A stretch of DNA of 64,000 nt from Nocardia jiangxiensis NBRC 101359 (GCF_000308615.1 NZ_BAGB01000041.1:1-64000), one strand, 5' to 3'. Numbered from the stretch's first letter, positions 27,266 through 35,780 are shown. Numbers and translations: made by a program. The notes: generated by a model not told the origin, from the letters alone.

Positions 27266-28090
27266 TCACCATCCCACGTAATCGGCGCGGCGCTTCTCCA
27301 CGAAGGCGCGCACGCCCTCCTTCGAGTCCTGCGCGTACGACTGGATCTCCTGCGCCATCGCCTCGGCAACGAACGACGCACTGCGATCGGAATCAGGCGA
27401 GTCGTTGAACAGCCGCTTGGTCAACGCGATCGCACTGGTGGGAGCGGCAGCAAGCCGATCCGCGAAATCGGCGACGGCCGCATCGAGTTCAGCGGCCGGC
27501 ACGACCCGATTGACCAGTCCGAGGTCGAACGCTTCGCTCGCCGTGAGCTTCTCACCGAAGAACACCATCTCCTTGGCCTTCTGCATACCTATTCGACGTG
27601 GCAACAGGTACGCACCGCCACCGTCCACGACCAGGCCGCGCTTGACGAAGGACTCGGCGAAGTAGGCAGCATCGCCGGCCACCACGAGATCCGAGGCGTA
27701 GGCCAGATGTGCCCCGATACCGGCCGCGGCGCCCTGCACCACCGTGATCACCGGCTTGCCGCAGTCGAGCACGGAGGCAACGAGTCTCTGCGCCCCGGTC
27801 ATGATCGTCCGCATCGGACCGGTGACGCGCTTGACGTTCCTGGCGTGACCGTCGGCGAGTACGGCTACATCGGCGCCGGCACAGAAGTGACGACCATTGG
27901 CCCGAAGAACGACGACCCGGACGTCGGGATCGCCGTCCGCGTCCGAGAACAGCCGGATCAAGGCATTGCGGTCGTCCGGGCGGATCGCGTTCGCGGCATC
28001 CGGCCGATTGAGGGTGATCGTCAAGATCCCGCCGGACAACGCCGACAGGATCGCTGTGCTCCGGCTCTGGTCGGCAACCGTCCCGGTCAT
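27266..28090 (-). CDS. Crotonase-family protein, enoyl-CoA isomerase-like
   Basis: A 274-residue crotonase with ATG at 28090 and GGAG six bases upstream. The acyl-CoA motif NGRHFCAGADV and the oxyanion segment AAAGIGAHLAYASDL are present. Both hydratase Glu positions are replaced (IGAHLA and SFVKRG). The following VVDGGGAYLLPR resembles the Asp-containing motif of PaaG-like and Delta3-Delta2 enoyl-CoA isomerases, so I favour an isomerase. It begins the operon that continues with DUF35 and the SDR, with operator copy e 49 bases upstream. Confidence 0.86.
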   Translation of the reverse strand: MTGTVADQSRSTAILSALSGGILTITLNRPDAANAIRPDDRNALIRLFSDADGDPDVRVVVLRANGRHFCAGADVAVLADGHARNVKRVTGPMRTIMTGAQRLVASVLDCGKPVITVVQGAAAGIGAHLAYASDLVVAGDAAYFAESFVKRGLVVDGGGAYLLPRRIGMQKAKEMVFFGEKLTASEAFDLGLVNRVVPAAELDAAVADFADRLAAAPTSAIALTKRLFNDSPDSDRSASFVAEAMAQEIQSYAQDSKEGVRAFVEKRRADYVGW

Positions 28091-28138
28091 CGCAGTCTCC
28101 CTACCGAGCCGATGGAACGGACTCGTTGAATACACATA

Positions 28139-28155
28139 TCTGACATAATCGTCAT
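28139..28155 (+). promoter_or_regulatory. Operator-like dyad, copy e
   Basis: TCTGACATAATCGTCAT lies in the 75-bp gap upstream of the crotonase-DUF35-SDR operon and just after the P450 stop. It has the same 17-base frame as the other copies. Confidence 0.65.
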
Positions 28156-28165
28156 TTTTAGTTGC

Positions 28166-29419
28166 TCAGCCCGCACTGTACGTCGCCCGGAGATGCTTGA
28201 CGCCGTTGAGGAAGTTCGAGCGCAGCATGGCCGGCTCCCCCACCGCGCGAATGTCCGGATAGCGCGTGTACAGCTCACGGAAGGCGACAGTCAACTCGAG
28301 CCGCGCCAAATGGGCGCCGAGGCAGAAATGCGGGCCGGGCCCACCGAAAGCCAGATGCGGGTTGGGATCCCGGGCGATGTCGAATGTGTACGGATCGTCG
28401 AACACCGACTCGTCCCGATTGGCCGAGGTGTACCACAGGACGAGCTTGTCGCCTTTCGAGAACTCTTTGTCGCCGAGTCGAATTCCGTCACGGGCGACCG
28501 TTCGGCGCATATGCACCACCGGACTCGCCCAGCGCAGCATCTCCTCGATCGCTCCGGCCGAGTAGTCCTCGTAGTCGCTCATCCACATATCACGCTGATC
28601 GGGATTTCGAGTGAGTACCGAGAGTCCGTGGGTGATGACGTTTCGAGTGGTCTCGTTTCCGGCTCCGACGAGCAGAATGAAGAACTTCGCCATCTCCTGC
28701 GGGGTGAGATTGTCCCCCTCGGTCGCGGCCACCAGTTTCGTGATCAGGTCGTCGCGGGGGTCGGCGATACGTTCTTCGGCGAGGGTCCGCAGCAAGGTGA
28801 TCAAACCCTCGCTGGCAGCGGTGACCGCCTTGCCGATGCCGACGGCAGTCTGATCCTGGATGTATTCGGAGTCGGATGCACCGAGGATCGTGTTGGTTGC
28901 TTCGAGGATGAACTTCTCGTGCTCCCGCGGGATGCCCAGCAGGTTGTCGATGATGCGTAGCGGAAGCAACGCGGCGAAATCGCTGACGAAATCGCACTCC
29001 CCCGAGGACGGCATCTCGTCGAGGATCTCCCGGACGGTGCCTTCCACCTCGTCGCGCAGAGCTTCGAGACTCCGTGGCGTGAATCCGCGCGAGACGATCT
29101 TGCGCATGCGCGCGTGCTCCGGGTTGTCCATATCGATGATCGACCCGCGATAGTCTCGGAGCTGCTGCGGTTGATCGAAGATCTGGGTTCCCTCGCCCGA
29201 CACGAAGTCCTCCGACCGACGGCTGACCTCGAGAATGTCGGCGTGGCGGGTCAGTGCGTAGAAGCCCTTGACGGGCTCGGCGCCGGGCGCTCCCACGGGA
29301 ACGAAGACCCGCGGGTGATTGCGTCGCAGGTCTGCGAACACCTCGTCACGCTCGGCAGGGTTGTTCTGCCACCAGTTCAGGTCGTTGAGAGGCGTTGCGA
29401 CCTCTTCGGTTTCGATCAT
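28166..29419 (-). CDS. Cytochrome P450
   Basis: A 417-residue soluble bacterial P450. The I-helix reads VGAGNETTRN (about 251-260), the K-helix ExxR is at 293-296, and the haem-ligand loop FGGPGPHFCLG puts the thiolate at Cys366. The style is close to actinobacterial CYPs that hydroxylate steroids, terpenes or fatty acids (CYP124/125/142-like), but the subfamily cannot be fixed by eye. It probably receives electrons through the 3Fe-4S ferredoxin at 21834. Operator copy h lies 45 bases upstream in the gap shared with the divergent isochorismatase-fold gene. Confidence 0.93.
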   Translation of the reverse strand: MIETEEVATPLNDLNWWQNNPAERDEVFADLRRNHPRVFVPVGAPGAEPVKGFYALTRHADILEVSRRSEDFVSGEGTQIFDQPQQLRDYRGSIIDMDNPEHARMRKIVSRGFTPRSLEALRDEVEGTVREILDEMPSSGECDFVSDFAALLPLRIIDNLLGIPREHEKFILEATNTILGASDSEYIQDQTAVGIGKAVTAASEGLITLLRTLAEERIADPRDDLITKLVAATEGDNLTPQEMAKFFILLVGAGNETTRNVITHGLSVLTRNPDQRDMWMSDYEDYSAGAIEEMLRWASPVVHMRRTVARDGIRLGDKEFSKGDKLVLWYTSANRDESVFDDPYTFDIARDPNPHLAFGGPGPHFCLGAHLARLELTVAFRELYTRYPDIRAVGEPAMLRSNFLNGVKHLRATYSAG

Positions 29420-29463
29420 TGGAACCGCCTAGTGATGTGCTCCCGGTAACCCACCATCGCGAT

Positions 29464-29480
29464 TCTGGCAGTTGTGTCAC
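29464..29480 (+). promoter_or_regulatory. Operator-like dyad, copy h
   Basis: TCTGGCAGTTGTGTCAC, between the P450 gene (minus) and the isochorismatase-fold gene (plus). It could control both. Confidence 0.68.
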
Positions 29481-29608
29481 TATTTGGCAAGTGCCCCGAG
29501 CAGGGGAATGATGGAACACTGATAACGATGCGCGATCGAATAACTGGCCCTATCGTCACCTTGCGTACCGACCGGCGACGCACCTCGATCCGAAAGGCCG
29601 CACCCCTC

Positions 29609-30235
29609 GTGAGCAATGCGCCCTACGCCTCCCCCGCCCTGATCATCAGTGAGTGTCAACGCGGAATCCTCGAACCCGGCCGCTCGATCTCGGCCGGACT
29701 CGCACAGCTGGCCGCCGCCCGCCGGATAGTCCCCCGCACAGCCGAGCTGGCGGGCGAGTTCCGATCCCGCGGACTCCCCGTCGTGCACTGCATCATCGAG
29801 CACCGCGACGACCAGAAAGGCCTGCTGGCCAACTCGTGGCTGGGCGCGATGGCGCTCAGGCACAAATCGATGACGGCCGGCACGACCGACGTCGAGATCC
29901 CCGCCGAACTGGGTCCCGAGCCGGGCGACATCGTCAGCTCGCGCGCCACCGGGCTGACCGCGTTCTACGGCACCGATCTCGACGCCATGCTGCGGCTCCA
30001 GAGAGTCGAGACGCTGGTTCTCGCCGGCATTTCCACCAACGTCGCGCTGCCGGGGTTGGCGCTCGAGGCCGTGAACCGCGGCTACTCGGTCGTGCTCGCG
30101 GAGGACTGCACCGCCGGATCTTCAACGGAGACACACGAATTCATGGTCGCTAACATGCTGGCAATGCTCACCCGGGTAACCCCCGCAGCCGACATCATCG
30201 GCCGGCTACCGGGGCGATCCGGCGAACGGGAGTGA
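29609..30235 (+). CDS. Isochorismatase-fold protein with altered catalytic triad
   Basis: A cysteine-hydrolase/isochorismatase fold of about 208 residues from the GTG at 29609; upstream in-frame starts at 29474 or 29528 are less family-like. Family enzymes use Asp, Lys and Cys. Here the matching places read Glu15 (IISECQRG), Arg112 (SSRATGLTAF) and Ala146 (GISTNVALPG). All three are changed, so nicotinamidase-type amide hydrolysis is unlikely; isochorismatases also lack the Cys but keep the Asp. It may bind a ligand or catalyse something else. It is divergent from the P450, and its stop codon abuts that of the SDR on the other strand (TGATCA). Confidence 0.8.
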   Translation: MSNAPYASPALIISECQRGILEPGRSISAGLAQLAAARRIVPRTAELAGEFRSRGLPVVHCIIEHRDDQKGLLANSWLGAMALRHKSMTAGTTDVEIPAELGPEPGDIVSSRATGLTAFYGTDLDAMLRLQRVETLVLAGISTNVALPGLALEAVNRGYSVVLAEDCTAGSSTETHEFMVANMLAMLTRVTPAADIIGRLPGRSGERE

Positions 30236-31066
30236 TCAGCCGACGGCGGCCGCGGCCGTATTCTCCGCGTCCTGAACAGCATCCCCGTTGATCGAGAAAC
30301 CACCGTCCACAGTGACCAGCGAGCCCGTTGTGAACGCCGCCTCGTCCGAGACCAGATACGTTGCGGCATAAGCGATATCCATGGGGTTGCCGATTCGAGT
30401 CAGCCGGCCGCCACCGGTGTGATGTCCGGAGTCACCCCGACCCGAGACCACTCGACCGACCAGAATGCAGTTCGCGCGGATTCCGTCGGCACTGCCCTCG
30501 ACCGCCAGCGAACGCGTCAACGAGTTGACCGCGGCCTTGGCTGCACCGTATGCGCCGAAGCCCTTGAATCCGGCGACCGACTGACCCGACGAGATGTTCA
30601 GGATCGATGCGCCTACCGCCGAAACCAGGTGCGGCCAGGCGTATTTCGACGCCCAGAACACGTTGCCGGTGACGGTTCCGGTCATGATCGACTGCCATTC
30701 CTCGTTCGAATACTCGTAGATCGGCTTGATCGTCGTCGCGACCGCCTCCGTGGGGGCAGCGTTGTTCACGAGAGTGGTGAGCGAGCCGAAGCGTTCGACG
30801 GTCGATTCGACCACGGAACGAATACTCTCTTCCGAGGTGACGTCCAGCGGGAAGAACTCGGCGTCGCCGCCCGCGTCCCGAATCCGAGCGACAACCTTGT
30901 TGCCGCGGTCGGCAGTGCGGCCCGTCACGGCCACTTTCGCACTCTCCGAGGCGAAGTGCTCTGCCATCGAGCGGCCGATGCCGCGCGTGGATCCGGAGAT
31001 CAACACCACCTTGCCGGTCAGTCTCGTTCCCATCAATGTGCTCCCAACCGGTTCTATCTCGCTCAC
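30236..31066 (-). CDS. SDR-family oxidoreductase
   Basis: A 276-residue short-chain dehydrogenase. It has the glycine motif SGSTRGIGRS (about 24-33), a NADP-type GRTADR following the second strand, NNAAP and the active-site pair Tyr-x3-Lys in YGAAK. The GTG at 31066 overlaps the stop of the preceding small gene (GTGA), which favours coupled translation. An ATG at 31033 with GGGAG upstream is the alternative. It is the second gene of a two-gene unit under the compound operator at 31374-31407. Its substrate is unknown. Confidence 0.86.
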   Translation of the reverse strand: MSEIEPVGSTLMGTRLTGKVVLISGSTRGIGRSMAEHFASESAKVAVTGRTADRGNKVVARIRDAGGDAEFFPLDVTSEESIRSVVESTVERFGSLTTLVNNAAPTEAVATTIKPIYEYSNEEWQSIMTGTVTGNVFWASKYAWPHLVSAVGASILNISSGQSVAGFKGFGAYGAAKAAVNSLTRSLAVEGSADGIRANCILVGRVVSGRGDSGHHTGGGRLTRIGNPMDIAYAATYLVSDEAAFTTGSLVTVDGGFSINGDAVQDAENTAAAAVG

Positions 31067-31278
31067 AGTGAGTCCTGCAGCGCCTGCATGGCGATCAGGC
31101 GACGTCGGTTCATCTCGATCGAAGCAGCGACGTTCGCGTCTTCGGCGCGGGATTCCAAGTCGCTCAGGCGGTTTCGCGTCGACTCGATTTCCGCCACCAA
31201 CCGTTCAGCGGCCTCGTCGCGCGTCAACAGATCCTGATCGGTCCAGTCTGCTGCGTCGATGTCCTTCTGTTCGGCCAT
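31063..31278 (-). CDS. Small coiled-coil-like protein of unknown function
   Basis: A 71-residue protein from the ATG at 31278. It is acidic at the N-terminus and almost wholly helical, with a heptad-like stretch (RDEAAERLVAEIESTRNRL) that could form a short coiled coil. It has no Cys, signal peptide or membrane segment. I do not recognise the family. It is the first gene after the compound operator and is GTGA-coupled to the SDR, so it may be an accessory or assembly factor for that enzyme. Confidence 0.6.
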   Translation of the reverse strand: MAEQKDIDAADWTDQDLLTRDEAAERLVAEIESTRNRLSDLESRAEDANVAASIEMNRRRLIAMQALQDSL

Positions 31279-31373
31279 GTCGACACCACTGCTTTCGATC
31301 GAGGCTGGAATGCACCGCCAGGCACCTCTCGCATGACACCGACTGGGCATGACAGCCTGTCCACCTGACTAAA

Positions 31374-31407
31374 TCTGACAGTCATGTACATTAATGACAG
31401 CTGTCAC
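31374..31407. promoter_or_regulatory. Compound operator, copy b plus perfect palindrome
   Basis: TCTGACAGTCATGTACA (31374-31390) is followed at once by TGACAGCTGTCA (31395-31406), a perfect 12-base palindrome of the same half-site with no spacer. Both are upstream of the small-protein/SDR unit. Confidence 0.68.
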
Positions 31408-31412
31408 AACTG

Positions 31413-32234
31413 TCAATGCGATCCGTTGCCATCGACACGTCGCTGCGCGGCCTCGACGAATGCGTCCTCGATTCGCCGGTGCCGAGTTCTCAGTGATTCG
31501 AGCGAATCAGGATGCGTCACGATGTAGAGGTCGCCGCGCTCGACCGCGTCGGCAACGATCTCCCCGACCACCTCCGCCGCCATGATTCCGCTCGGTTGCC
31601 GACGCGTGGTCGTCAGAGGTTGGGCACCCGGCCGGTTCCGTTCGCTGTCGGCGATGTTGGATCGCACCATTGCGGGTACGAGCACTCCGACCCCGACATG
31701 CGAATCACGTTCAGCGAGTTCATCACTCACCGTCTCCGTCAGCGCGACCACGCCGAACTTCGATACACCGTAGGCTGCCAGGCCCCGGCCCGTTCGCAGC
31801 CCGGCGATGGATGCGGTGTTCACGATGAACCCTCGACTCGACGTCGATTCGATGATCGGCAGGAAGATGTTCATCCCGTTGATGACACCCCACAGGTTCA
31901 CGTCGATCACCCAGCGAAAATCGGCGAGCGTCAGTTCGGTGAACGGTGCGACCTTCGCGACGCCGGCGTTGTTGATCGCGATGTCGATTCGACCGTGTCG
32001 GGCGAGCACGGCATCCGCGAGGCGTCGCACGTCCTCGACCTGGCTCACATCGGCGACGATTCCGGGAACTCCGAGCTCTGCCGCAGCCGCTTCGAGCGCG
32101 TCCACCTCTACGTCCGCGATCGTCACCGCGGCTCCGCGGGCGATCAGGGAGGCGGCGATCGCATAGCCGATGCCGGCTGCACCGCCGGTGACAACCGCGG
32201 TCCGTCCGCTCAGATCCGGTATACCCACAGCCAT
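31413..32234 (-). CDS. SDR-family oxidoreductase
   Basis: A 273-residue short-chain dehydrogenase with TGGAAGIGYA (about 16-25), ADVEVD after the second strand (NAD-type Asp), NNAGV and Tyr-x3-Lys in YGVSK. The C-terminal third (RRQPSGIMAAEVVG...HPDSLESLRTRHRRIEDAF) resembles SDRs beside TetR genes in actinobacteria. It lies 14 bp downstream of the TetR gene on the same strand, so the two are co-transcribed. The substrate is unknown. Confidence 0.87.
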   Translation of the reverse strand: MAVGIPDLSGRTAVVTGGAAGIGYAIAASLIARGAAVTIADVEVDALEAAAAELGVPGIVADVSQVEDVRRLADAVLARHGRIDIAINNAGVAKVAPFTELTLADFRWVIDVNLWGVINGMNIFLPIIESTSSRGFIVNTASIAGLRTGRGLAAYGVSKFGVVALTETVSDELAERDSHVGVGVLVPAMVRSNIADSERNRPGAQPLTTTRRQPSGIMAAEVVGEIVADAVERGDLYIVTHPDSLESLRTRHRRIEDAFVEAAQRRVDGNGSH

Positions 32235-32248
32235 GGCCGGTCCTTTCG

Positions 32249-32935
32249 TCAGTTCCGAGTCCGCTTACCAGGACCGGTTTTTGCCCGTTCGCGGCGCAGT
32301 CCGCCGAGAGCGAATTCGCTGATCCACTCGATGTCCTCGTCGCTCGGTGCCGTGGAATCCCACAGGTGACGGCGCATGGCGCCGAATACGAGATCGGAGA
32401 TGCAAGCTCCATCGCGCACCGGATCACCGCCGAGCGCCTCCAGCGGAGCGGTGAGCAGATCGGAGATCGGCCTGAGCAACTCGTGCTGACTACCTGTCGA
32501 GGACACAGAGCCGGACTGACTCAGGTGACCGAGCACGGTGCGACTGGTCTTCGCCGCCTCGACGTTGCTGACCTGACGCAGGACTCCGCGTGTCCATGCG
32601 GAAATTTGTTCCTCGGGGTCGGTCAGACCGCTCATGCGTGCGTCGATGACCTCCACGACCCGCGCCACTCCTTTCTCCAGGACTGCCAGCACCAGGTCGT
32701 CCTTGCTCGGGAACGAGCGGTACAGCGTGTGGTTCGAGATCCCGGCCGCCGCGACGATGTCGGACACCGATGGCATTGCCGGAGCGGACTTTTCGATCAG
32801 CCCCAGGGTGACCTCGAGCAGTCGATCGATTTCCTCCTCGGCCGACTTGCGTCGCCGCTCGGTACGCCGGGCAGCGGCCTGTGCGGCACGGGTGCCCACT
32901 GCCGGTGGCCGGGGATCTGATGTATCGTTCTGCAT
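32249..32935 (-). CDS. TetR-family transcriptional regulator
   Basis: A 228-residue regulator with an N-terminal helix-turn-helix (SVSDIVAAAGISNHTLYRSF, about residues 56-75) and a helical ligand-binding domain. The N-terminal 30 residues are Arg/Ala-rich. I place the start at the ATG at 32935, which leaves only 45 bp to the divergent SDR gene at 32981. This geometry is classic for a repressor of its neighbour. The 45-bp gap has a TAGGAC direct repeat rather than the TCTGACA dyad, so this protein probably governs only the local SDR genes and itself. Confidence 0.88.
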   Translation of the reverse strand: MQNDTSDPRPPAVGTRAAQAAARRTERRRKSAEEEIDRLLEVTLGLIEKSAPAMPSVSDIVAAAGISNHTLYRSFPSKDDLVLAVLEKGVARVVEVIDARMSGLTDPEEQISAWTRGVLRQVSNVEAAKTSRTVLGHLSQSGSVSSTGSQHELLRPISDLLTAPLEALGGDPVRDGACISDLVFGAMRRHLWDSTAPSDEDIEWISEFALGGLRRERAKTGPGKRTRN

Positions 32936-32980
32936 CTTGAGTAATCCGATTCTGTTTCTAGGACACTTAGGACTACCAGT
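32936..32980. promoter_or_regulatory. 45-bp divergent promoter, TetR/SDR
   Basis: It contains TAGGAC-N3-TAGGAC (32960-32974) in direct repeat and GTTTCTAGGACAC. This is a candidate site for the adjacent TetR protein. Both genes must have very short or no leaders. Confidence 0.5.
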
Positions 32981-33772
32981 ATGGACGACAACAGCAACTC
33001 CGCAGCCGCCGACACCGTTTCGCCGTTCAACCTGTTCAGCCTCGCCGGCAAGGTCGCACTGGTGACGGGCGGTAGTCGCGGCATGGGCAGACAGATGGCC
33101 CTCGCATTCGCCAGAGCCGGCGCCGACGTCGTCGTCGCCAGCCGCAAACTGGAGAACTGCCGGAAGGTCGTGGCCGAGATCGAGGCGGTCGGGCGCAGAG
33201 GTCTTGCCTACAGCTGCCATCTCGGGCATTGGGACGAGATCGAAGGCCTCGTGGACGCGGCATACGACGCCTTCGGCACCGTTGACGTCCTGGTCAACAA
33301 TGCGGGCATGTCACCGACGTACGACAGCGTCACCGACGTCACGGAGAAGATGTACGACAGCGTTCTCGGGCTGAACCTCAAGGGACCGTTTCGACTCACC
33401 CAACTGGTCGGAACCCGCATGAAGGCACAGGGTTCCGGCAGCGTCATCAACGTGAGCAGCACGGGTTCGCTGCGCCCGATGGGGTCGATCATCCCCTACG
33501 CCGCGGCCAAGAACGGACTCAACGCGATGACGGAAGGTTTCGCCGACCTCCTCGGCCCCGAGGTGCGGGTGAACACACTGATGCCCGGCCAGTACCTGAC
33601 CGATATCGCCGCGGCCTGGGACATGGACCAGACCATCGAGGCGTCCAAGCGGTTGCACCTGGAACGAATCGGGGAACCTCCCGAGATCGTCGGTGCGGCA
33701 CTGTTTCTCGCCAGCAACGCATCCAGTTACACGTCCGGCACGATCGTCCGTTCGGACGGCGGGATTCCGTGA
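32981..33772 (+). CDS. SDR-family oxidoreductase
   Basis: A 263-residue short-chain dehydrogenase with TGGSRGMGRQ (about 29-38), an ASRKLE strand end suggesting NADP use, NNAGM, a Ser in NVSSTGS and Tyr-x3-Lys in YAAAK. It ends with a SDGGIP tail typical of FabG-like SDRs. It is divergent from the TetR gene, 45 bp away, and is the likely target of that regulator. The gene ends 28 bp from the convergent esterase gene. Confidence 0.88.
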   Translation: MDDNSNSAAADTVSPFNLFSLAGKVALVTGGSRGMGRQMALAFARAGADVVVASRKLENCRKVVAEIEAVGRRGLAYSCHLGHWDEIEGLVDAAYDAFGTVDVLVNNAGMSPTYDSVTDVTEKMYDSVLGLNLKGPFRLTQLVGTRMKAQGSGSVINVSSTGSLRPMGSIIPYAAAKNGLNAMTEGFADLLGPEVRVNTLMPGQYLTDIAAAWDMDQTIEASKRLHLERIGEPPEIVGAALFLASNASSYTSGTIVRSDGGIP

Positions 33773-33800
33773 CGGCAGCAGCTGCCGTGGCGGCGTCGGT

Positions 33801-34535
33801 TCAGGCGCGATCGAAGTATTCGGCGAACACCTTTGCCAGCATCTCCGGCTCACTGATCATCACGTTGTGACACGTGTCGATCTCGACCACGTCTTCGACG
33901 CCACCGAGATTGTCGATGTGCGCCCGTTGCTGGTCCGGCGTCACGGCACGGTCCTGACCGGTGAGGATCCAGGACCGCGGAATCGATGTCGGCATACCAC
34001 TGCGGTCCACAGGCGTCGTGGCCAGAAGGTCACTGTCCGCGCACAATCCGGCAACACTGAACTCGAGCTGTTCCGGCGTCATCCCGTTGCAGAACATTCG
34101 CTCCGCGAACTCTCTGGGGAACGGCGCCGGTTCGCCCGGGTCCGCCACTTTGTCCGTCACATCCTGCTGGAGATCACCGACCAGATCCTGAAGGACCGAC
34201 TCACCGTTGGGCGGCATTGCCGCCGCGATGAACACCATTCGTGATACCCGCTGTGCACCAAGGGCTTCCGCTACACCGGGCACGGTCACACCGGCCATGG
34301 AATGGGCGACCAGAATCACCTCGTCCGCCCCGATTCGTTCGACATCGGCGACCACCGAGGCAACGCAATCCGCAATCCCCACCGTCCGAAGATCCGCCGG
34401 ATTCGTTCGGCGCCCTGGCAGATCGACAGCGAGTACCTCGATGTCCGGTCGCAGAGCAGCCAGGGCCGCGACCGTCGGAGTCCAACACGTCGACGAATGT
34501 TGCGCACCGTGGACCAGCACAATAGCTCTGCTCAT
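33801..34535 (-). CDS. Alpha/beta-fold hydrolase (EstC/salicylate-esterase-like)
   Basis: A 244-residue minimal alpha/beta hydrolase. It begins with the strand AIVLVHGAQHSSTCW (oxyanion region), has the nucleophile Ser in VAHSMAGV (about 74-81) and a C-terminal His in TCHNVMISEP. The short length and absence of a big lid match small esterases related to plant methyl-salicylate esterases and bacterial EstC/PytH. It probably cleaves a small ester. It is transcribed alone, and no operator copy lies upstream. Confidence 0.85.
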   Translation of the reverse strand: MSRAIVLVHGAQHSSTCWTPTVAALAALRPDIEVLAVDLPGRRTNPADLRTVGIADCVASVVADVERIGADEVILVAHSMAGVTVPGVAEALGAQRVSRMVFIAAAMPPNGESVLQDLVGDLQQDVTDKVADPGEPAPFPREFAERMFCNGMTPEQLEFSVAGLCADSDLLATTPVDRSGMPTSIPRSWILTGQDRAVTPDQQRAHIDNLGGVEDVVEIDTCHNVMISEPEMLAKVFAEYFDRA

Positions 34536-34750
34536 GATCTTCCGTCCTTACCGTTCATCCAGTGCCCCAACAGAATCCTTGGAGGGGCTTGCTAATCAGT
34601 GTTCTGAGTAGACCCGGCTCGAATGTCACCGATTTCGAGCGTTGAATCCCGCCGGTTCACCTATGCGAACCTGGTCAGTGCGGCTTCGAGCTCCCAGGAG
34701 TCGACGAATTCGCTTTCGGACGCAGAAGGTTCCTTCGCGCGAGATAATGA

Positions 34751-35506
34751 TTACTTCGGCAAGGCCTGCATCATGCCGCCGTCGAGCTCGTAGGTGCTGC
34801 CGGTGATGAACGATGCCTCGTCCGAGAGCAGGAATGCGACCAGGTCCGCGGCCTCCTGCGGACGCCCCATCCGTCCGATGGGGATGAGTGAAGCCCATTT
34901 CTGCTGCAACTCATCGGGATACGACAGGATCGCGGGGGTCGCGATCGTTCCCGGCGCGACCGCGTTGACGCGGATGTCGTCGAGGGCGTAGTCGACAGCG
35001 GCATTTCGCGTCAGTCCCACGACCCCATGTTTCGACGCGACATATCCGGGCATCAAGTCGGCATTCTTGAGCCCGGCACACGAGGTGATATTCACGATCG
35101 ATCCACCGCCGTGCTCGACGAAGTGCGCGAGTTCGGCGCGCATACAGAGGAATGTTCCACGGAGATTGACCGCGACGGCCCGGTCGAAAGCTGCCGGATC
35201 CAATTCGTGAATTCGCTTCAGCGAGTGCGCGATTCCGGCATTGTTCACCGCGAGATGCAGGCCACCGAACGTCTCGACGGCATGCGCCACCAACGCCTCG
35301 GTGTCAGCGTGATCGGAGACCTCCGCGTGGATGTAGGACGCTTGCCCACCCGAACTGATCACCTCCGAAACCACACGCCTGCCCGCGTCGTCGTCGATAT
35401 CGGAGACCACGACGGCTGCGCCCTGGGCCGCCAGTGTCTTGGCGCATGATTCACCGATTCCATTGCCGGCCCCGGTGACCAGGGCAACTCTGCCGTCGAA
35501 TCGCAT
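34751..35506 (-). CDS. SDR-family oxidoreductase
   Basis: A 251-residue short-chain dehydrogenase starting MRFDGRVALVTG with GGAGG seven bases upstream. It has TGAGNGIGES, a SDIDDD strand end (NAD-type), NNAGI, ITSCAG and the active-site Tyr-x3-Lys in YVASK. It ends ELDGGMMQALPK. Its promoter and its first and last codons are duplicated in the decayed copy at 39057-39295, so it once had a nearby paralogue. The operator copy c lies 60 bases upstream. Confidence 0.9.
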   Translation of the reverse strand: MRFDGRVALVTGAGNGIGESCAKTLAAQGAAVVVSDIDDDAGRRVVSEVISSGGQASYIHAEVSDHADTEALVAHAVETFGGLHLAVNNAGIAHSLKRIHELDPAAFDRAVAVNLRGTFLCMRAELAHFVEHGGGSIVNITSCAGLKNADLMPGYVASKHGVVGLTRNAAVDYALDDIRVNAVAPGTIATPAILSYPDELQQKWASLIPIGRMGRPQEAADLVAFLLSDEASFITGSTYELDGGMMQALPK

Positions 35507-35612
35507 AGACGTCGCCTCCAAGAGGGTGTGCGCAGAGCCACCGATCGGCCGTCCGAGGTGCACCATCTGACACTAGTGAACAGTAATGTGACACAAACCA
35601 CTTGTCAATATC
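35504..35612. repeat. Duplicated promoter segment, copy A
   Basis: 109 bases covering the SDR start codon, the leader and operator copy c. They align over their whole length with 39188-39295 (for example both hold CGCAGAGCCACCGATC and CAGTAATGTGAC). Confidence 0.75.
35566..35594 (+). promoter_or_regulatory. Operator-like dyad, copy c
   Basis: TCTGACACTAGTGAACA followed by GTAATGTGACAC. The first half is canonical; the second half is GAACA, but a further GTGAC half follows, so two overlapping sites may exist. It lies in front of the SDR at 34751-35506. Confidence 0.62.
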
Positions 35613-35684
35613 ACATCTCGAGCCAGCCTTTTGCTCCGAATACGCCGAAACAGGACAGAGCATGTTCACACATGAGCAGTCATA

Positions 35685-35701
35685 TCTGGCGTTTGTGTCA
35701 C
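35685..35701 (+). promoter_or_regulatory. Orphan operator-like dyad, copy t
   Basis: TCTGGCGTTTGTGTCAC matches the motif well, but no convincing gene starts on either side. A plus-strand frame from 35705 lacks gene character, and a hairpin follows 47 bases on. Confidence 0.6.
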
Positions 35702-35747
35702 CAAATGGCGAACAACGCGACGAACGTCGCCCGGCTGATGACGCGGG

Positions 35748-35780
35748 AATGCCAGGCCCGCGATTCGCGGGCCTGGCATT
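35748..35780. terminator. Strong hairpin, probable bidirectional terminator
   Basis: AATGCCAGGCCCGCGA and TCGCGGGCCTGGCATT form a 16-bp perfect stem around one base. It lies about 200 bases after the secreted-protein stop on the minus strand and after the orphan operator on the plus strand. The rest of 35613-35977 holds no gene I can support. Confidence 0.65.
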
